A stretch of 64,000 bases of DNA from Sphingomonas insulae (GCF_010450875.1 NZ_CP048422.1:3073001-3137000); one strand, 5' to 3'. Numbered from the stretch's first letter, positions 42,208 to 51,983 are shown. Notes: generated by a model not told the origin, from the sequence alone. Numbers and translations: made by a program.

Positions 42208-42348
42208 CCGTCTGGCGGTGCGGATCGTAAAGGGGGCGTCGTGGGTTGCGCTGACGTGCGCGATGCGTTGCTCTGCCATCGCGGCGGGTGGCGGGACCTG
42301 GTTGCAGGGGCTGGCGGTTTCGCGCGACGGCCGACGACGCCGTGGCCA

Positions 42349-42375
42349 TGGGTCCCGGCGTTCGCCGGGATGACG
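42349..42375. repeat. Diverged copy of the ~27-bp palindromic repeat
   Basis: GGGTCCCGGCG-TTCGC-CGGGATGACG, related to the copies at 42584-42610 and 51150-51175 through the shared end GGGATGACG and GC palindrome core. It can fold into a hairpin (CCCGGCG/CGCCGGG). Confidence 0.6.
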
Positions 42376-42517
42376 ATGGCTGGGGGGATGGCGTTTGACG
42401 GCGGGATGGCGTTGGCGCGCGGTGGACGGGCAGGACAGGCACAACCTGCATCCCGCCATAACCGGCATCGCAAAGCATAACTGGACTTTCAATTACAACC
42501 GGCATCCCGACCACAGC

Positions 42518-42610
42518 CGTCATCCCCGCGGAGGCGGGGATCCAGACGCGCAGGTATGGCTTGAGCCGCGACGATAGCGTGTATGGATCCCCGCCTTCGC
42601 GGGGATGACG
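42518..42610. repeat. Inverted pair of ~27-bp palindromic repeats
   Basis: The left copy (42518-42544) begins CGTCATCCCCGCGGAGG; the right copy (42584-42610) is its reverse complement with one substitution, spaced by 39 bases. Each copy is itself palindromic (CCCCGC/GCGGGG), and the whole pair could form a long cruciform. Similar repeats are found between genes at 51.1 kb. Confidence 0.85.
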
Positions 42611-42642
42611 TGTGTGGGGGGGGGAGGCAAGGAGGCCTTCGG

Positions 42643-42797
42643 TGACGTGGGTGGGGTGACGCTGCGACGCTTTAGGCGACGTGAGAGGGCGACGCTACGA
42701 CGCCCTGTATGACGTGAGGGGGGGCGCTGCGCCGCCTTTGAGGATGCGGGAGGGGCGCGCCTTGGATGACGTGACAGGAGACCTACGACGTCCTACC
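42643..42797 (+). repeat. Degenerate tandem array, five units of ~25-34 bp
   Basis: Units begin at about 42644, 42678, 42711, 42743 and 42768 with GACGTGnGnGGG, followed by GACGCTnCGACGCC and a short AT-richer end. Spacings are 34, 33, 32 and 25 bases; the last unit lacks its middle. The array ends about 50 bases before the proS stop. No coding frame runs through it. Confidence 0.7.
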
Positions 42798-42844
42798 GGC
42801 CGCTCCCGCCGCCCCTTCCCTCGACGGGCGACATCCAGCCCCCG

Positions 42845-44374
42845 TCAATAGGCTCGCGCCAGCAGTACCCGCTCCACCGACGCGTCGCCGGTGAATACGC
42901 ACGCGCCCTCCGCGGCACCGGCATCCGACGGCGCATTGCGGATCGTCAGTTTGAGCGCCTTCAACCGTTCGACCACCGCATCGAGCGCGGCGCCCGTCGG
43001 CTTCGACCACGATACCTCGACCCAGCCGGGGTTCTTCACGCCCTCGGCGAAATGCGCCTCGACCGCGACCCAATCCGCGGCGGGCACGATGTTCGCCGTC
43101 AGCCGCTCGCGCGCCTGCGCGTGCAAAGCGGTCTGGATCGCGTGCAGCAATTCCGGCGCATCCGCCTCGAAATCGCCGCGTGGTATGACCTGCGAGTCGA
43201 GCTTGCCGTCCTCGCGGTACAGCCGGTCGCGGCGGATCACCGACACGTTGCCGCCCGCCATGTCGCGGCCGCCGATCTCGACGATGATCGGCGCGCCCTT
43301 CTTCACCCAGCCCCAGCGCTTGGTCGCCGCCTTGGCGGGCTTGAGGTCGAGCAGCGCACGCACCGGCTCGCCCAGCGCGGACAGGCCGGCGAGGTTCGAC
43401 TGAATGGTTTTCGCGTAGGCGACCAGCGCCTCGTCCTCGGGCGTGTCGCGCAGCATCGGCACGATCACGATCTGCCACGGCGCGATGCGCGGCGGCACGC
43501 GCAGGCCGTCGTCGTCACCATGCACCATGATGACGCCGCCGACCATCCGCGTGCTGACGCCCCAGCTGGTGGTATTGGCCAGTTCCAGTTCGCCGCCGGC
43601 ATTCTGGAATTTGATGTTCTGCGCCCGCGCGAAATTGGTACCGAGGAAATGGCTGGTCCCGGCCTGCAGCGCCTTGCCGTCCTGCATCATCGCCTCGATG
43701 CTGTACGTCGCGACCGCGCCGGGGAAGCGCTCGTTCTCCGGCTTTTCGCCCGCGACCACCGGCAGCGCCAGGCAATCCTCGGCGAACGAGCGGTACACCT
43801 CGAGCATCTTCAGCGTTTCCTCGCGCGCCTCGTCGGCGGTGGCGTGGGCGGTATGCCCCTCCTGCCACAGGAATTCGCTGGTCCGCAGGAACATCCGCGT
43901 CCGCATCTCCCACCGCACCACGTTGGCCCATTGGTTGATGAGCACCGGCAGGTCGCGCCACGACTGGACCCAGCGCGCGAACGCGGTGCCGATCACGGTT
44001 TCCGACGTCGGGCGCACGACCAGCGGCTCCTCCAGCTTCGCGGCGGGATCGGGCATCAGCCCGCCCTTGCCGTCGCTCACCAGCCGGTGGTGCGTGACGA
44101 CCGCCATCTCCTTGGCGAACCCTTCGACGTGCTCCGCCTCCTTTTCGAAATAGGACAGCGGGATGAACAGCGGGAAATAGCAATTTTCATGCCCCGTCGC
44201 CTTGATCCGGTCGTCGAGCAGACGCTGGATACGCTCCCAGATGCCATAGCCCCATGGCCGGATGACCATGCAGCCGCGCACGCCGGATTCCTCGGCGAGG
44301 TCGGCCTCGGCGATGACGGACTGATACCAGGCGGCGAAATCGGCTTCGCGCGTGACGGAGAGTGCATGCTTCAT
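42845..44374 (-). CDS. proS: Proline--tRNA ligase
   Basis: A 509-aa class II aminoacyl-tRNA synthetase that charges tRNA-Pro. Class II motif 2 is visible as NQWANVVRWEMRTRMFLRTSEFLWQEGHTAH, and the anticodon-binding domain starts near 300 (APWQIVIVPML). The sequence is the archaeal/eukaryotic-like type without the YbaK editing insertion, but it ends in ARAY with the family C-terminal Tyr. Having this type instead of the long bacterial ProRS is known from some alphaproteobacteria. The gene ends at the repeat region and is divergent from the EamA gene. Confidence 0.92.
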   Translation of the reverse strand: MKHALSVTREADFAAWYQSVIAEADLAEESGVRGCMVIRPWGYGIWERIQRLLDDRIKATGHENCYFPLFIPLSYFEKEAEHVEGFAKEMAVVTHHRLVSDGKGGLMPDPAAKLEEPLVVRPTSETVIGTAFARWVQSWRDLPVLINQWANVVRWEMRTRMFLRTSEFLWQEGHTAHATADEAREETLKMLEVYRSFAEDCLALPVVAGEKPENERFPGAVATYSIEAMMQDGKALQAGTSHFLGTNFARAQNIKFQNAGGELELANTTSWGVSTRMVGGVIMVHGDDDGLRVPPRIAPWQIVIVPMLRDTPEDEALVAYAKTIQSNLAGLSALGEPVRALLDLKPAKAATKRWGWVKKGAPIIVEIGGRDMAGGNVSVIRRDRLYREDGKLDSQVIPRGDFEADAPELLHAIQTALHAQARERLTANIVPAADWVAVEAHFAEGVKNPGWVEVSWSKPTGAALDAVVERLKALKLTIRNAPSDAGAAEGACVFTGDASVERVLLARAY

Positions 44375-44440
44375 CCTGGCGCTTTATCCGTGTCGCGAAT
44401 ATTCGTCACCCCCTTCGCCCGATCGCGCTAAGGCCGGGCC

Positions 44441-45391
44441 GTGACTCCCTGCCCGATCGCCCCTGCCCCGATACCCACCGCTCCCGTGATGACCGACCGC
44501 ATCCTACCGGCCATCGCGTTGCGCCTGCTGTCGGTGGTGTTCTTCGCTCTGATGAACGCCGCGATCAAACTTGCCGAACAGGCCGGCGCCAGCGTCGTCG
44601 AGATCCTGTTCTTTCGACAGTTCGGTGCGGCGCTGCTGGTGTCCGCGGTGATCCTGGGCGGTCCCGGCCTGCCGTCCGTCGCGACGCGGCGCCTTCCCGC
44701 GCATGTCGTCCGCGCGATCGTCGGCCTCAGCGCCATGGCGATGACCTTCAACGGCATCGTCGCGCTGCCGCTGGCGGAGGCGACGACGATCGGTTTCACC
44801 GTGCCGATCTTCGCCACGATTCTGGGCGCGGCGGTGTTGCGCGAACCGACCGGCTGGTGGCGCTGGGGCGCGGTGATCGTCGGCTTCGTCGGCGTGCTGA
44901 TCGTCGCGCAACCGGGCGGCGACCACTTTCCCCTGCGCGGCGCGGGCTTTGCGCTGGCGGGGGCGTTCGGCACCGCCTGCGTCACCATCCTGCTGCGCCA
45001 GATCGGCAAGACCGAGGCGGCATTGACGACGGTGTTCTGGTTCTCGCTCTTGTCGCTGGTGCCGCTGTCCGTGGTCTACGTACCGATCGCACAGGCGCAT
45101 GGGCCGATGGGTTGGGCCGCACTGGCCGCGGTCGGCACGCTCGGCGGGTGCGCGCAGATCGCGATGACCAATTCGCTGCGCCTCGGCCCGGTGTCGGTGG
45201 TGGTGCCGATGGATTATTCCAGTCTGCTGTGGGCGACCTTGCTCGGCTGGCTGCTGTTCGACACGCTGCCCGCCGCCGCGACGTGGATCGGCGCGCCGGT
45301 CATCATCGCCAGCGGCCTGGTCATCGTCTGGCGCGAAACCGTGCGTCGCCGACAGGATACGCTGGCGGCCGGCGCGGGCGAGATCGCCTAG
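44441..45391 (+). CDS. EamA/RhaT family (DMT) transporter
   Basis: A 316-aa drug/metabolite transporter with ten hydrophobic helices in two EamA repeats (about 20-150 and 165-300). Motifs such as LSAMAMTFNGIVALPLAEATTIGFTVPIFATILGAAVLRE are typical. The substrate is unknown. Two starts are possible: GTG at 44441, eight bases after TAAGG, or ATG at 44489 (MTDRILPAIALRLLSV), which removes a Pro-rich tail; the GTG has the better ribosome site. Its stop codon shares the palindrome CTAG (45388-45391) with the stop of the convergent gene. Confidence 0.85.
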   Translation: MTPCPIAPAPIPTAPVMTDRILPAIALRLLSVVFFALMNAAIKLAEQAGASVVEILFFRQFGAALLVSAVILGGPGLPSVATRRLPAHVVRAIVGLSAMAMTFNGIVALPLAEATTIGFTVPIFATILGAAVLREPTGWWRWGAVIVGFVGVLIVAQPGGDHFPLRGAGFALAGAFGTACVTILLRQIGKTEAALTTVFWFSLLSLVPLSVVYVPIAQAHGPMGWAALAAVGTLGGCAQIAMTNSLRLGPVSVVVPMDYSSLLWATLLGWLLFDTLPAAATWIGAPVIIASGLVIVWRETVRRRQDTLAAGAGEIA

Positions 45392-45891
45392 GCAGCAGCG
45401 AGCATGCGCTTGCCGCGCAAGTACATCTCGAGCCGCTGTGCGGTGAACAAGCCCAATGCCAGCGCCATCAGCACGTCGGTGATCGCCATCGGATCGAGCC
45501 CGACCGGCCCCGCATAGCTCATCGCCCCCCTGGCACCCGATCGCGCCACGATCAGCAGCACGATGAACAGCAGCGCGGCCGGCGACGAGGTCTGCCCCAG
45601 CGTGTGCGTTTCGGGATCGAGCGTGATGCGCATCATCTTGCCGCGCTGCCAGCCGAGCGCGCCACCCAAGGCCAAAGCGGCGAGGCAGAACGCCCAGCCC
45701 CAACCCTGCGGCGGAAAGCGCGAGAAGGTAAAGCCGATCACCACCGCATAGAATGCCGGCAGCACCCACAAGCGTTCGAGCTTCAGCGGCCGCACCCGGC
45801 TCATCCGCTTCCACCGGACCGCCATCACCACCGCGATGACGACCAGCGGGATCGCATAACTGATCCACCCGCCCGCTTGCTGTACCTGCAT
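45388..45891 (-). CDS. CcdC/DUF1453-like membrane protein
   Basis: A 167-aa integral membrane protein with about five helices. The stretch LGWQRGKMMRITLDPETHTLGQTSSPAALLFIVLLIVAR resembles the CcdC/DUF1453 family, whose role is not settled. The start MQVQQAGGWISY has AGGGGA seven bases upstream and is preferred to an ATG seven codons earlier. It lies 99 bases after gcvPB on the same strand and may be read through from the gcv operon; a glycine-related function is not implied by the sequence. Confidence 0.75.
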   Translation of the reverse strand: MQVQQAGGWISYAIPLVVIAVVMAVRWKRMSRVRPLKLERLWVLPAFYAVVIGFTFSRFPPQGWGWAFCLAALALGGALGWQRGKMMRITLDPETHTLGQTSSPAALLFIVLLIVARSGARGAMSYAGPVGLDPMAITDVLMALALGLFTAQRLEMYLRGKRMLAAA

Positions 45892-45990
45892 CTGCCGATC
45901 CCCTTTTGCCAAGAAGGCTAGCCGGACGGGCGGTCGAGGGAAAGCCGCCCCGCGGGATGCCGAAGCTTCCCGCAGGCCATGGCGGTTCGT

Positions 45991-47565
45991 TTATTCCGCC
46001 GCCTCGGCGAGCGGCGCGTCCTTCCACACCAGCACCGGCTTGCGGGCGGCGAGCGTTTCGTCCAGCCGGCTGCGCGGGGCGAAATGCGGTGCCGACTTGA
46101 GGGACGCATCGCCTGCCTTCGCCCGTTCCGCCACGGACCGCAGCGCACCGATGAACTGGTCCAGCGCCGCCTTCGATTCGGTCTCGGTCGGCTCGACGAG
46201 CATCGCGCCGTGCACGACGAGCGGAAAATAGACCGTCATGGGGTGGAACCCCTCGTCGATCAGCCCCTTGGCGACGTCCAGCGTCGAGAAGCCGTCGGCG
46301 AGGTTCGCATCCGAGAAGATCGCCTCGTGCATGCACGGTCCCGATCCCGCGAACGGCGCATCGAGCGTGTCTGCGAGCGAGCGCAGCACGTAATTGGCGT
46401 TGAGCACCGCATCCTCGGCGACCTGACGCAGGCCATCGGCGCCGTGGCTGAGGATATAGGTGAGGGCGCGCGTGAACATGCCCATCTGGCCGTGGAACGC
46501 GACCATCCGGCCGAAGCTGCCGGCATGATGCTCGCCCGCCGTCTCTTCCTCGACCAGCACGAACTGATCACCCTGCTTCTCGACGAAGGGCAGCGGCGCG
46601 AACGGGGTGAGCGCGTCCGAGAACACCACCGGCCCCGACCCGGGTCCGCCGCCGCCATGCGGGGTGGAGAAGGTCTTGTGCAGGTTGATGTGCATCGCAT
46701 CGACGCCGAGGTCGCCAGGACGCACCCGGCCGACGATCGCGTTGAAGTTCGCGCCGTCGCAATAGACGTAGCCGCCCGCGGCATGCACCGCATCGCTGAT
46801 CGTCCTGAGATCGCGCTCGAACAGGCCGCAGGTGTTGGGGTTGGTGATCATCACGCCGGCGACGTCCGGCCCCAGCCGCGCGATCAGCGCCGCGGTGTCG
46901 ACGCGGCCGTCGGCGGTGGCGGGGATATCCTCTACCTTGAAGCCGGCGAAGGCGGCGGTGGCGGGGTTGGTGCCGTGCGCCGATTCGGGGACCAGGATGA
47001 CCTTGCGCGTCCCTTCGCCGCGCTTTTCCAGCGCCGCCCTGATCGCCAGGATGCCGCAGAGCTCGCCATGCGCGCCCGCCTTCGGGCTCATCGCGACGCT
47101 GGTCATGCCGGTCAGCGTCACCAGCCAGTGGCTGAGCTGGTGGATGACCTCCAGCGCGCCCTGCACGGTGTCGACGGGCGCGAGCGGATGGACGTCGCTG
47201 AAGCCGGGCAGCCGCGCCATCTTCTCGTTCAGCCGCGGATTGTGCTTCATCGTGCACGACCCGAGCGGGAACAGGCCGAGGTCGATCGCGTAATTCTGGC
47301 GGCTGAGGCGGGTGTAATGGCGCACCGCCTCCGGCTCCGCCAGGCCGGGCAGGCCGATCGCCGCCTCGCGGAACAGGCCGCCGAGCCGGTTCGACGCGCC
47401 GAGTTCGACCGCGTCGGCAAAGTCGACGCCGGTCGTCTCGGTCGAGCCGATCTCGAAGATCAGCGCTTCGTCCAGCATCAGCGCCTTGTTGCCGGTGAAG
47501 GTCGGCGCAGCCGTCCCCGACGACGCCGTCATCTCGGGCCGCCAGCCGCTCTGGTTGATGCTCAT
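45991..47565 (-). CDS. gcvPB: Glycine dehydrogenase (decarboxylating) subunit 2
   Basis: The 524-aa C-terminal half of the P-protein, which decarboxylates glycine and passes the aminomethyl group to GcvH. The PLP-binding lysine is K287 in [19 protein letters not shown]. Other family wording: [24 protein letters not shown] and [18 protein letters not shown]. The first 15 residues are an extension beyond the core. The ATG overlaps the gcvPA stop (ATGA), giving coupled synthesis of the two subunits. It is under the glycine riboswitch at 50682-50866. Confidence 0.95.
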   Translation of the reverse strand: MSINQSGWRPEMTASSGTAAPTFTGNKALMLDEALIFEIGSTETTGVDFADAVELGASNRLGGLFREAAIGLPGLAEPEAVRHYTRLSRQNYAIDLGLFPLGSCTMKHNPRLNEKMARLPGFSDVHPLAPVDTVQGALEVIHQLSHWLVTLTGMTSVAMSPKAGAHGELCGILAIRAALEKRGEGTRKVILVPESAHGTNPATAAFAGFKVEDIPATADGRVDTAALIARLGPDVAGVMITNPNTCGLFERDLRTISDAVHAAGGYVYCDGANFNAIVGRVRPGDLGVDAMHINLHKTFSTPHGGGGPGSGPVVFSDALTPFAPLPFVEKQGDQFVLVEEETAGEHHAGSFGRMVAFHGQMGMFTRALTYILSHGADGLRQVAEDAVLNANYVLRSLADTLDAPFAGSGPCMHEAIFSDANLADGFSTLDVAKGLIDEGFHPMTVYFPLVVHGAMLVEPTETESKAALDQFIGALRSVAERAKAGDASLKSAPHFAPRSRLDETLAARKPVLVWKDAPLAEAAE

Positions 47566-48920
47566 GCCAATACCTCCTGAAGCGCGGCGGCAAACGTCTC
47601 GACGTCTTCCGCGGTGGTGGTTTCGGTGACCGCGACGACCAGTCCGTTCGCCAGACCCGCCTCGTCCGGATACAGCCGGCCGAGCGACACGCCCGCCAGG
47701 ATGCCGCGATCCGCCAGCGTACGGACGACGGGGCGCGCCTCTTGCGGGAGCCGGAGCGTGAATTCGTTGAAGAACGTGTCGGTCACCAGTTCGACGCCCG
47801 GCACTCGCGCCAGCCGCTCCGCCGCCGCCGCCGCGCCGGCATGGTTGATCGCGGCGAGTTGCCGCAGCCCTTTCTCGCCCAGCAACGTCATGTGGACCGA
47901 GAAGGCCAGCGCGCACAGGCCGGAATTGGTGCAGATGTTGGACGTCGCCTTCTCGCGGCGGATATGCTGTTCGCGCGTCGACAGCGTCAGGACGAAGCCG
48001 CGCTTGCCATCGGCATCCACCGTCTCGCCGCACAGCCGGCCCGGCATCTGGCGGACATATTTGTCCTTGCAGCCGAACAGGCCGACATAGGGTCCGCCGA
48101 ACTGCAGGCCTACGCCGAGCGACTGGCCTTCGCCGACGACGATGTCCGCATCCATCTCGCCCGGCGACCGGATCGCACCCAGCGCCACCGGTTCGGTGAC
48201 GACCGCGATCAGCAGCGCCTTGTTTGCGTGGCACGCATCGGCGAGCGGCGTCAGATCGGCGATCCGGCCGAGGATGTCGGGATATTGCACGACGACGCAC
48301 GACGTATCGCCGTCGATTCTCCCGATCAGCGCATCGATATCGGTCTGCGCGCCCAGCGTCGGGATCGACGTTTCCAGCGCGTCGCCGGTGTATTTCGCCA
48401 TCGTCTTCGCGACGCTGACGTAATGCGGATGCAGCCCGCCCGACAGGATCGCCTTGCCGCGCCGGGTGATCCGCCGCGCCATGCCGATCGCCTCCCAGCA
48501 CGCGGTGGAGCCGTCGTACATCGATGCATTCGCCACGTCGGTGCCGAGCAGCCGCGCGACCTGCGTCTGGAATTCGAACAGCATCTGCAGCGTACCCTGC
48601 GCGATTTCCGGCTGGTACGGCGTATAGGCGGTCAGGAATTCGCCGCGCTGGATCAGGTGATCGACGCTGGCCGGCACGTGATGGCGGTACGCGCCCGCCC
48701 CCAGGAAGAACGGCACCTCGCCCGCGACCACGTTCTTGCGAGCGAGCGCCGTCATATGCCGCTCGACCGCCAGTTCGGACGCGTGATCCGGAAGCCCGCG
48801 GACGGGGCCGTCGAGGCGGGCGGATTCCGGCACGTCGACGAACAGGTCGTCGATCGTCGCGGCACCGATGACGTCGAGCATCGCGTCGCGGTCAGGCTGG
48901 GTAAGCGGCAGGTAGCGCAT
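47562..48920 (-). CDS. gcvPA: Glycine dehydrogenase (decarboxylating) subunit 1
   Basis: The 452-aa N-terminal half of the P-protein, which forms the alpha2beta2 enzyme with GcvPB. Typical wording: [18 protein letters not shown] at the start, [27 protein letters not shown]-like [26 protein letters not shown] and [25 protein letters not shown]. It does not bind PLP itself but shapes the active site. The split P-protein is common in sphingomonads and Gram-positive bacteria. It is 116 bases after gcvH and overlaps gcvPB by four bases. Confidence 0.95.
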   Translation of the reverse strand: MRYLPLTQPDRDAMLDVIGAATIDDLFVDVPESARLDGPVRGLPDHASELAVERHMTALARKNVVAGEVPFFLGAGAYRHHVPASVDHLIQRGEFLTAYTPYQPEIAQGTLQMLFEFQTQVARLLGTDVANASMYDGSTACWEAIGMARRITRRGKAILSGGLHPHYVSVAKTMAKYTGDALETSIPTLGAQTDIDALIGRIDGDTSCVVVQYPDILGRIADLTPLADACHANKALLIAVVTEPVALGAIRSPGEMDADIVVGEGQSLGVGLQFGGPYVGLFGCKDKYVRQMPGRLCGETVDADGKRGFVLTLSTREQHIRREKATSNICTNSGLCALAFSVHMTLLGEKGLRQLAAINHAGAAAAAERLARVPGVELVTDTFFNEFTLRLPQEARPVVRTLADRGILAGVSLGRLYPDEAGLANGLVVAVTETTTAEDVETFAAALQEVLA

Positions 48921-49036
48921 TGATTACTCCCTAGACCCCTCTCGATCGCGAGAGCGGCTGGGGGTGGGGAAAATCCCGCCCGCGGGCAGGCCCCACCCCG
49001 CCCCTCCCCGAAAACGGAAAGGGGCTTTGCTAAGAC

Positions 49037-49408
49037 TTACAGCTTCGAGACGAACGCCGCGTAAGCCGTCTCGTCCATCAGCGTTTCGAGCTCGCTGGCG
49101 TCGCTGAGCGTGATCTTGAAGAACCAGCCCTCGCCCTCGGCATCCGAATTCACGAGGCTCGGATCGTCGCCCAGCGCCGAATTGCCCTCCAGCACGTTGC
49201 CCGACACCGGCGAATAGACATCCGATGCCGCCTTGACCGATTCGACCACCGCGGCCTCGTCGCCCTTGTCCAGCTGCTTGCCGTCTTCCGGCACGTCGAC
49301 GAACACGATGTCGCCGAGCTGGCTCTGCGCATATTCGGAAATGCCAACCGTGCCGACGTCGCCATCGACGTCGACCCATTCATGATCTTCGGTAAAGTAA
49401 CGGCTCAT
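49037..49408 (-). CDS. gcvH: Glycine cleavage system H protein
   Basis: A 123-aa lipoyl carrier that shuttles the aminomethyl group from P- to T-protein. The lipoylated lysine is K59 in [17 protein letters not shown], and the N-terminal [24 protein letters not shown] is conserved. The start follows a TGCCTCCTG-complement Shine-Dalgarno (AGGAGGCAAGTGAG), and the gcvT stop lies one base upstream of the ATG, so translation is coupled. A run of GC hairpins fills the 116 bases between gcvH and gcvPA. Confidence 0.95.
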   Translation of the reverse strand: MSRYFTEDHEWVDVDGDVGTVGISEYAQSQLGDIVFVDVPEDGKQLDKGDEAAVVESVKAASDVYSPVSGNVLEGNSALGDDPSLVNSDAEGEGWFFKITLSDASELETLMDETAYAAFVSKL

Positions 49409-49409
49409 C

Positions 49410-50618
49410 TCACTTGCCTCCTGCACGGACGTAGCGGTGGGGAACGAACGGCATCGGGACGACCGCCGCCTCGTGGATCTTGCCGCGCTGGACCAGCCGC
49501 ACGGGCGTGCCGGCGGCGGCGAGCGCGGCCGGGACATAGGCCATGGCGATCGGCGCGCCGACGCTGGGCGCGAAACCGCCGCTGGTGACGCGGCCGATCA
49601 CCGCGCCATCCGCATCGACGACGCTCGCGCCCTCGCGCACCGGCTGGCGTCCGGCGACCGACAGGCCGACGCGCTTCACCGCCGGGCCATCCTCGCGCTC
49701 GGCGAGAATGCGCTGCGCACCGGCGAAATCGGCCGCCTCGCGGCGACGCTTCGACAGGGCGAAGCCGAGGTCGGCCATCACCGGCGTCGTTTCGGGATCG
49801 AGGTCGTGGCCATACAGCGGCAGGCCCGCTTCCAGGCGCAGCGAATCGCGCGCGCCGAGGCCGATCGGCTTCACCTCGGGTTCGGCGCAGATCGCATCTG
49901 CGAAATCGGCGGCGGCTTCGGCGGGAATCGAAATCTCGACGCCGTCCTCACCGGTATAGCCCGAACGGCTGATCCACAGCGGATGGCCGTTCCATTCGAA
50001 CGCCCCCGCGGTCATGAACACCAGAGCGTCGACACCGGGGATCAGGCGAGCGACCGCGGCGACCGCCTTTGGCCCCTGCACCGCGAGCAGCGCCTGATCC
50101 TCCATCAGGTTCATCGTGATGTCGTCGGGCAACACGTCGAGCAGGTAGGACAGATCGTCGTATTTGGTCGCGCCGTTGACCACGACATAGTGGCTCGCCT
50201 CGCCGAACGGATGCGCGCCCTCTTCCGGCAGCCGGGTCGCCATCAGGTCGTCGAGGATGCCGCCCTCGTCGTTGAGCAGCAGCGAATAGCGAATTTTGGT
50301 CGGAGCGAGTCCGGCGATATCGCCAGGCAACACCGCTTCGAGTGCCTTTGCGACACCCGCCGCGTCGATCCCGTCGCCGGTGAAGCCGACCTGCCCCATG
50401 TGGCTGACGTCGAACAACCCGGCCGATTCGCGCGTCCACAGATGTTCGGCCATGATGCCGTCATATTGAACGGGCATCTCGTAACCGGCGAACGGCACCA
50501 TGCGGCCGCCGCGGGCGCGATGCCAGGCGTCGAGCGGCAATTGCAGGATCGCAGGCTCGTCGCCCTCGTTCAGGTCGTCGAGCGGGTCGGGCAGGGTGTC
50601 TGGCAGCGTGTCGCTCAT
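49410..50618 (-). CDS. gcvT: Glycine cleavage system aminomethyltransferase (T protein)
   Basis: A 402-aa folate enzyme that makes 5,10-methylene-tetrahydrofolate and ammonia from aminomethyl-GcvH. Conserved parts include [53 protein letters not shown] and [15 protein letters not shown] with the functional Asp. The N-terminal 30 residues are a Pro/Asp-rich extension. GGAGACGG lies before the ATG. It is the first gene of the gcvTHPAPB operon, 63 bases from the end of the riboswitch. Confidence 0.93.
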   Translation of the reverse strand: MSDTLPDTLPDPLDDLNEGDEPAILQLPLDAWHRARGGRMVPFAGYEMPVQYDGIMAEHLWTRESAGLFDVSHMGQVGFTGDGIDAAGVAKALEAVLPGDIAGLAPTKIRYSLLLNDEGGILDDLMATRLPEEGAHPFGEASHYVVVNGATKYDDLSYLLDVLPDDITMNLMEDQALLAVQGPKAVAAVARLIPGVDALVFMTAGAFEWNGHPLWISRSGYTGEDGVEISIPAEAAADFADAICAEPEVKPIGLGARDSLRLEAGLPLYGHDLDPETTPVMADLGFALSKRRREAADFAGAQRILAEREDGPAVKRVGLSVAGRQPVREGASVVDADGAVIGRVTSGGFAPSVGAPIAMAYVPAALAAAGTPVRLVQRGKIHEAAVVPMPFVPHRYVRAGGK

Positions 50619-50681
50619 CAACCGTCTCCAAAAAAGGCACGCGACCGGGTCGCAGGCACGGCTGCATCCCAATCTTGCGAA

Positions 50682-50866
50682 CCCCCTCTGTCACGGGAAC
50701 CTGAGAGCTTTGACCCTGCGTCGAGCGACACCGGGCTTACCCCTTCGGTGGCCCCTGTAAGGGGCGCTTTCCAGAGTGTCGATGAGGCTGCGCGCGGTCC
50801 GTTGTGCCTGAGAGATTCCGGGGTGGTTGCTCCTTCGGCGGCCTCTTTGTGCAGAGGCTCTCTCCC
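50682..50866 (-). promoter_or_regulatory. Tandem glycine riboswitch upstream of gcvT
   Basis: Both aptamers are readable on the - strand. Aptamer 1 (from 50866) has GGGAGAGAGC, GCCGCCGAAGGAGCAA and AATCTCTCAGGCA. A short linker follows, with the CTCTGGAAAG end of aptamer 1. Aptamer 2 has GCCACCGAAGGGGTAAGCC, AGCTCTCAGG and the closing GACAGAGGGG (to 50682). The two-aptamer arrangement is the classical one for gcvT leaders. In most bacteria glycine binding turns expression on. No clear terminator stem was seen in the 63 bases before the ATG, so control may be at translation. Confidence 0.93.
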
Positions 50867-51202
50867 GCGTGCGCCCATGCCGGTTGCCCGGCATCGACAT
50901 GCCAAGCTGTGGCGGTGCAGCATGGCTTAGTCAATCGGGAAAGACGCCGATCCTCCCCTCCCGCGCCAATGGGAGTCAGGGGCGGGTCGCGTGTCCGCGA
51001 TACGCGATACGGACGCCATCGAACGCCCAGCGCCGTATACCCGGACGTCACCAGCCGGCCAGACACCCACCCCATAAGCGTCGTCATCCCCGTGCAGGCG
51101 GAGATCCATCACCTTCCGCCCCCGCTTGGGCCGAACCGCTGGCGTGTCCGGATCCCCGCCGCCGCCGGGATGACGAACAGAGCCCTGGCTTACGCCGCGA
51201 AA
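50867..51202. other. Intergenic region upstream of the gcv riboswitch
   Basis: 336 bases with no supported gene. It must contain the gcv promoter close to 50870-50920. It carries an inverted pair of the palindromic repeat family (51082-51175). Frames across it are broken and shadow-like. Confidence 0.6.
51082..51175. repeat. Second inverted pair of the ~27-bp palindromic repeat family
   Basis: The left copy (51082-51109) begins CGTCATCCCCGTGCAGG and the right copy (51150-51175) ends GCCGGGATGACG, in opposite orientation, about 40 bases apart. Both are more diverged than the pair at 42.5 kb. The same pair geometry in two separate intergenic regions suggests a mobile or REP/BIME-like element. 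Confidence 0.7.
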
Positions 51203-51838
51203 CTACCGCTGTACGTTGTACTTCAGCTGATCGTCGGTCAGCTGGAACCCCACCAGCGCTTCAAAGCTGGCGCGCAGCACCGCGCTGCGCACCTCGGGCC
51301 GCGACAGCGGATCGGTCGCGGCATCCTCGTCGCCCGCCTTGCGCTTGCGGGTCAGCTGTTCGCGCACGTCGTCGGGCAACGTCGCCGCCGCCCGCGCGAT
51401 CTGCGCCGAGGCGGAGCCGCTCGCCTGCGCACGGGCCTGGCCGGCGTCGAAATGGATCGCGATCTGGCCCTTGCGCTTCGCCGTCACCGCGGTGCCGCCC
51501 CGGACAATCGCGATATAATAGGGCAGCGTCACGTCGCGCGGCCCATCGGTGCGGGTGCGGCGGGCGAGCACGTCGAACGTCACCGCGCTGACGATCTGGT
51601 CGCCGGCATCGTTGCATGTCCCGCGCACGTTGGTCATGTTCGCGACGACGTCGATCGCGCCCGCATCACGGCTGGTGACCGGATCGAACAGCGTCAGGTC
51701 GCCGGTGTTGGCGGCGACGCCCACCGTCGGGCAGGCCGAGCGTACGGCGGTGATGCCGCCTTCCACGATCTCGCCCTTGCCGGCGCACCCGGAGAGGATC
51801 AGGCCGAGGGCGGTGAGGCCGAGAAGCGGAGTTTTCAC
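51203..51838 (-). CDS. Hypothetical lipoprotein
   Basis: A 211-aa protein with signal peptide and lipobox LILSGC ([20 protein letters not shown]; the GTG at 51838 is the start). The rest is a soluble domain with [22 protein letters not shown], a beta-rich core, and a C-terminal helical stretch ([35 protein letters not shown]). It is a conserved sphingomonad type of unknown role. The stop lies in the repeat-bearing spacer next to the gcv leader. It is divergent from ispH, 145 bases apart. Confidence 0.75.
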   Translation of the reverse strand: MKTPLLGLTALGLILSGCAGKGEIVEGGITAVRSACPTVGVAANTGDLTLFDPVTSRDAGAIDVVANMTNVRGTCNDAGDQIVSAVTFDVLARRTRTDGPRDVTLPYYIAIVRGGTAVTAKRKGQIAIHFDAGQARAQASGSASAQIARAAATLPDDVREQLTRKRKAGDEDAATDPLSRPEVRSAVLRASFEALVGFQLTDDQLKYNVQR

Positions 51839-51983
51839 GGAGACGCGTACCTTTGTCGAACGGGCAGATTGCGTCGCCGGACGGCGCCGGCGGTGCGGCG
51901 CGCACCATAGGAACCGCCCGTCGCGGGTGCAAGCAATCGCGTACTTCCGCGCGGTCGCCCAATCGCGTAGGAACGGCCGCATC

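Larger units (their letters stand above)
42208..42844. other. Repeat-rich non-coding region between trhO and proS
   Basis: 637 bases without a supported gene. It holds a palindromic repeat copy at 42349-42375, an inverted pair of the same family at 42518-42610, a run of ten G at about 42616-42625, and a degenerate tandem array at 42643-42797. Both flanking genes end here (convergent trhO and proS), so the region lies between two 3' ends. It is the most repetitive stretch in the window. Confidence 0.75.

Noticed and set aside
42643..42797. CRISPR array
   Set aside because: Units are degenerate, contiguous and without unique spacers or cas genes.
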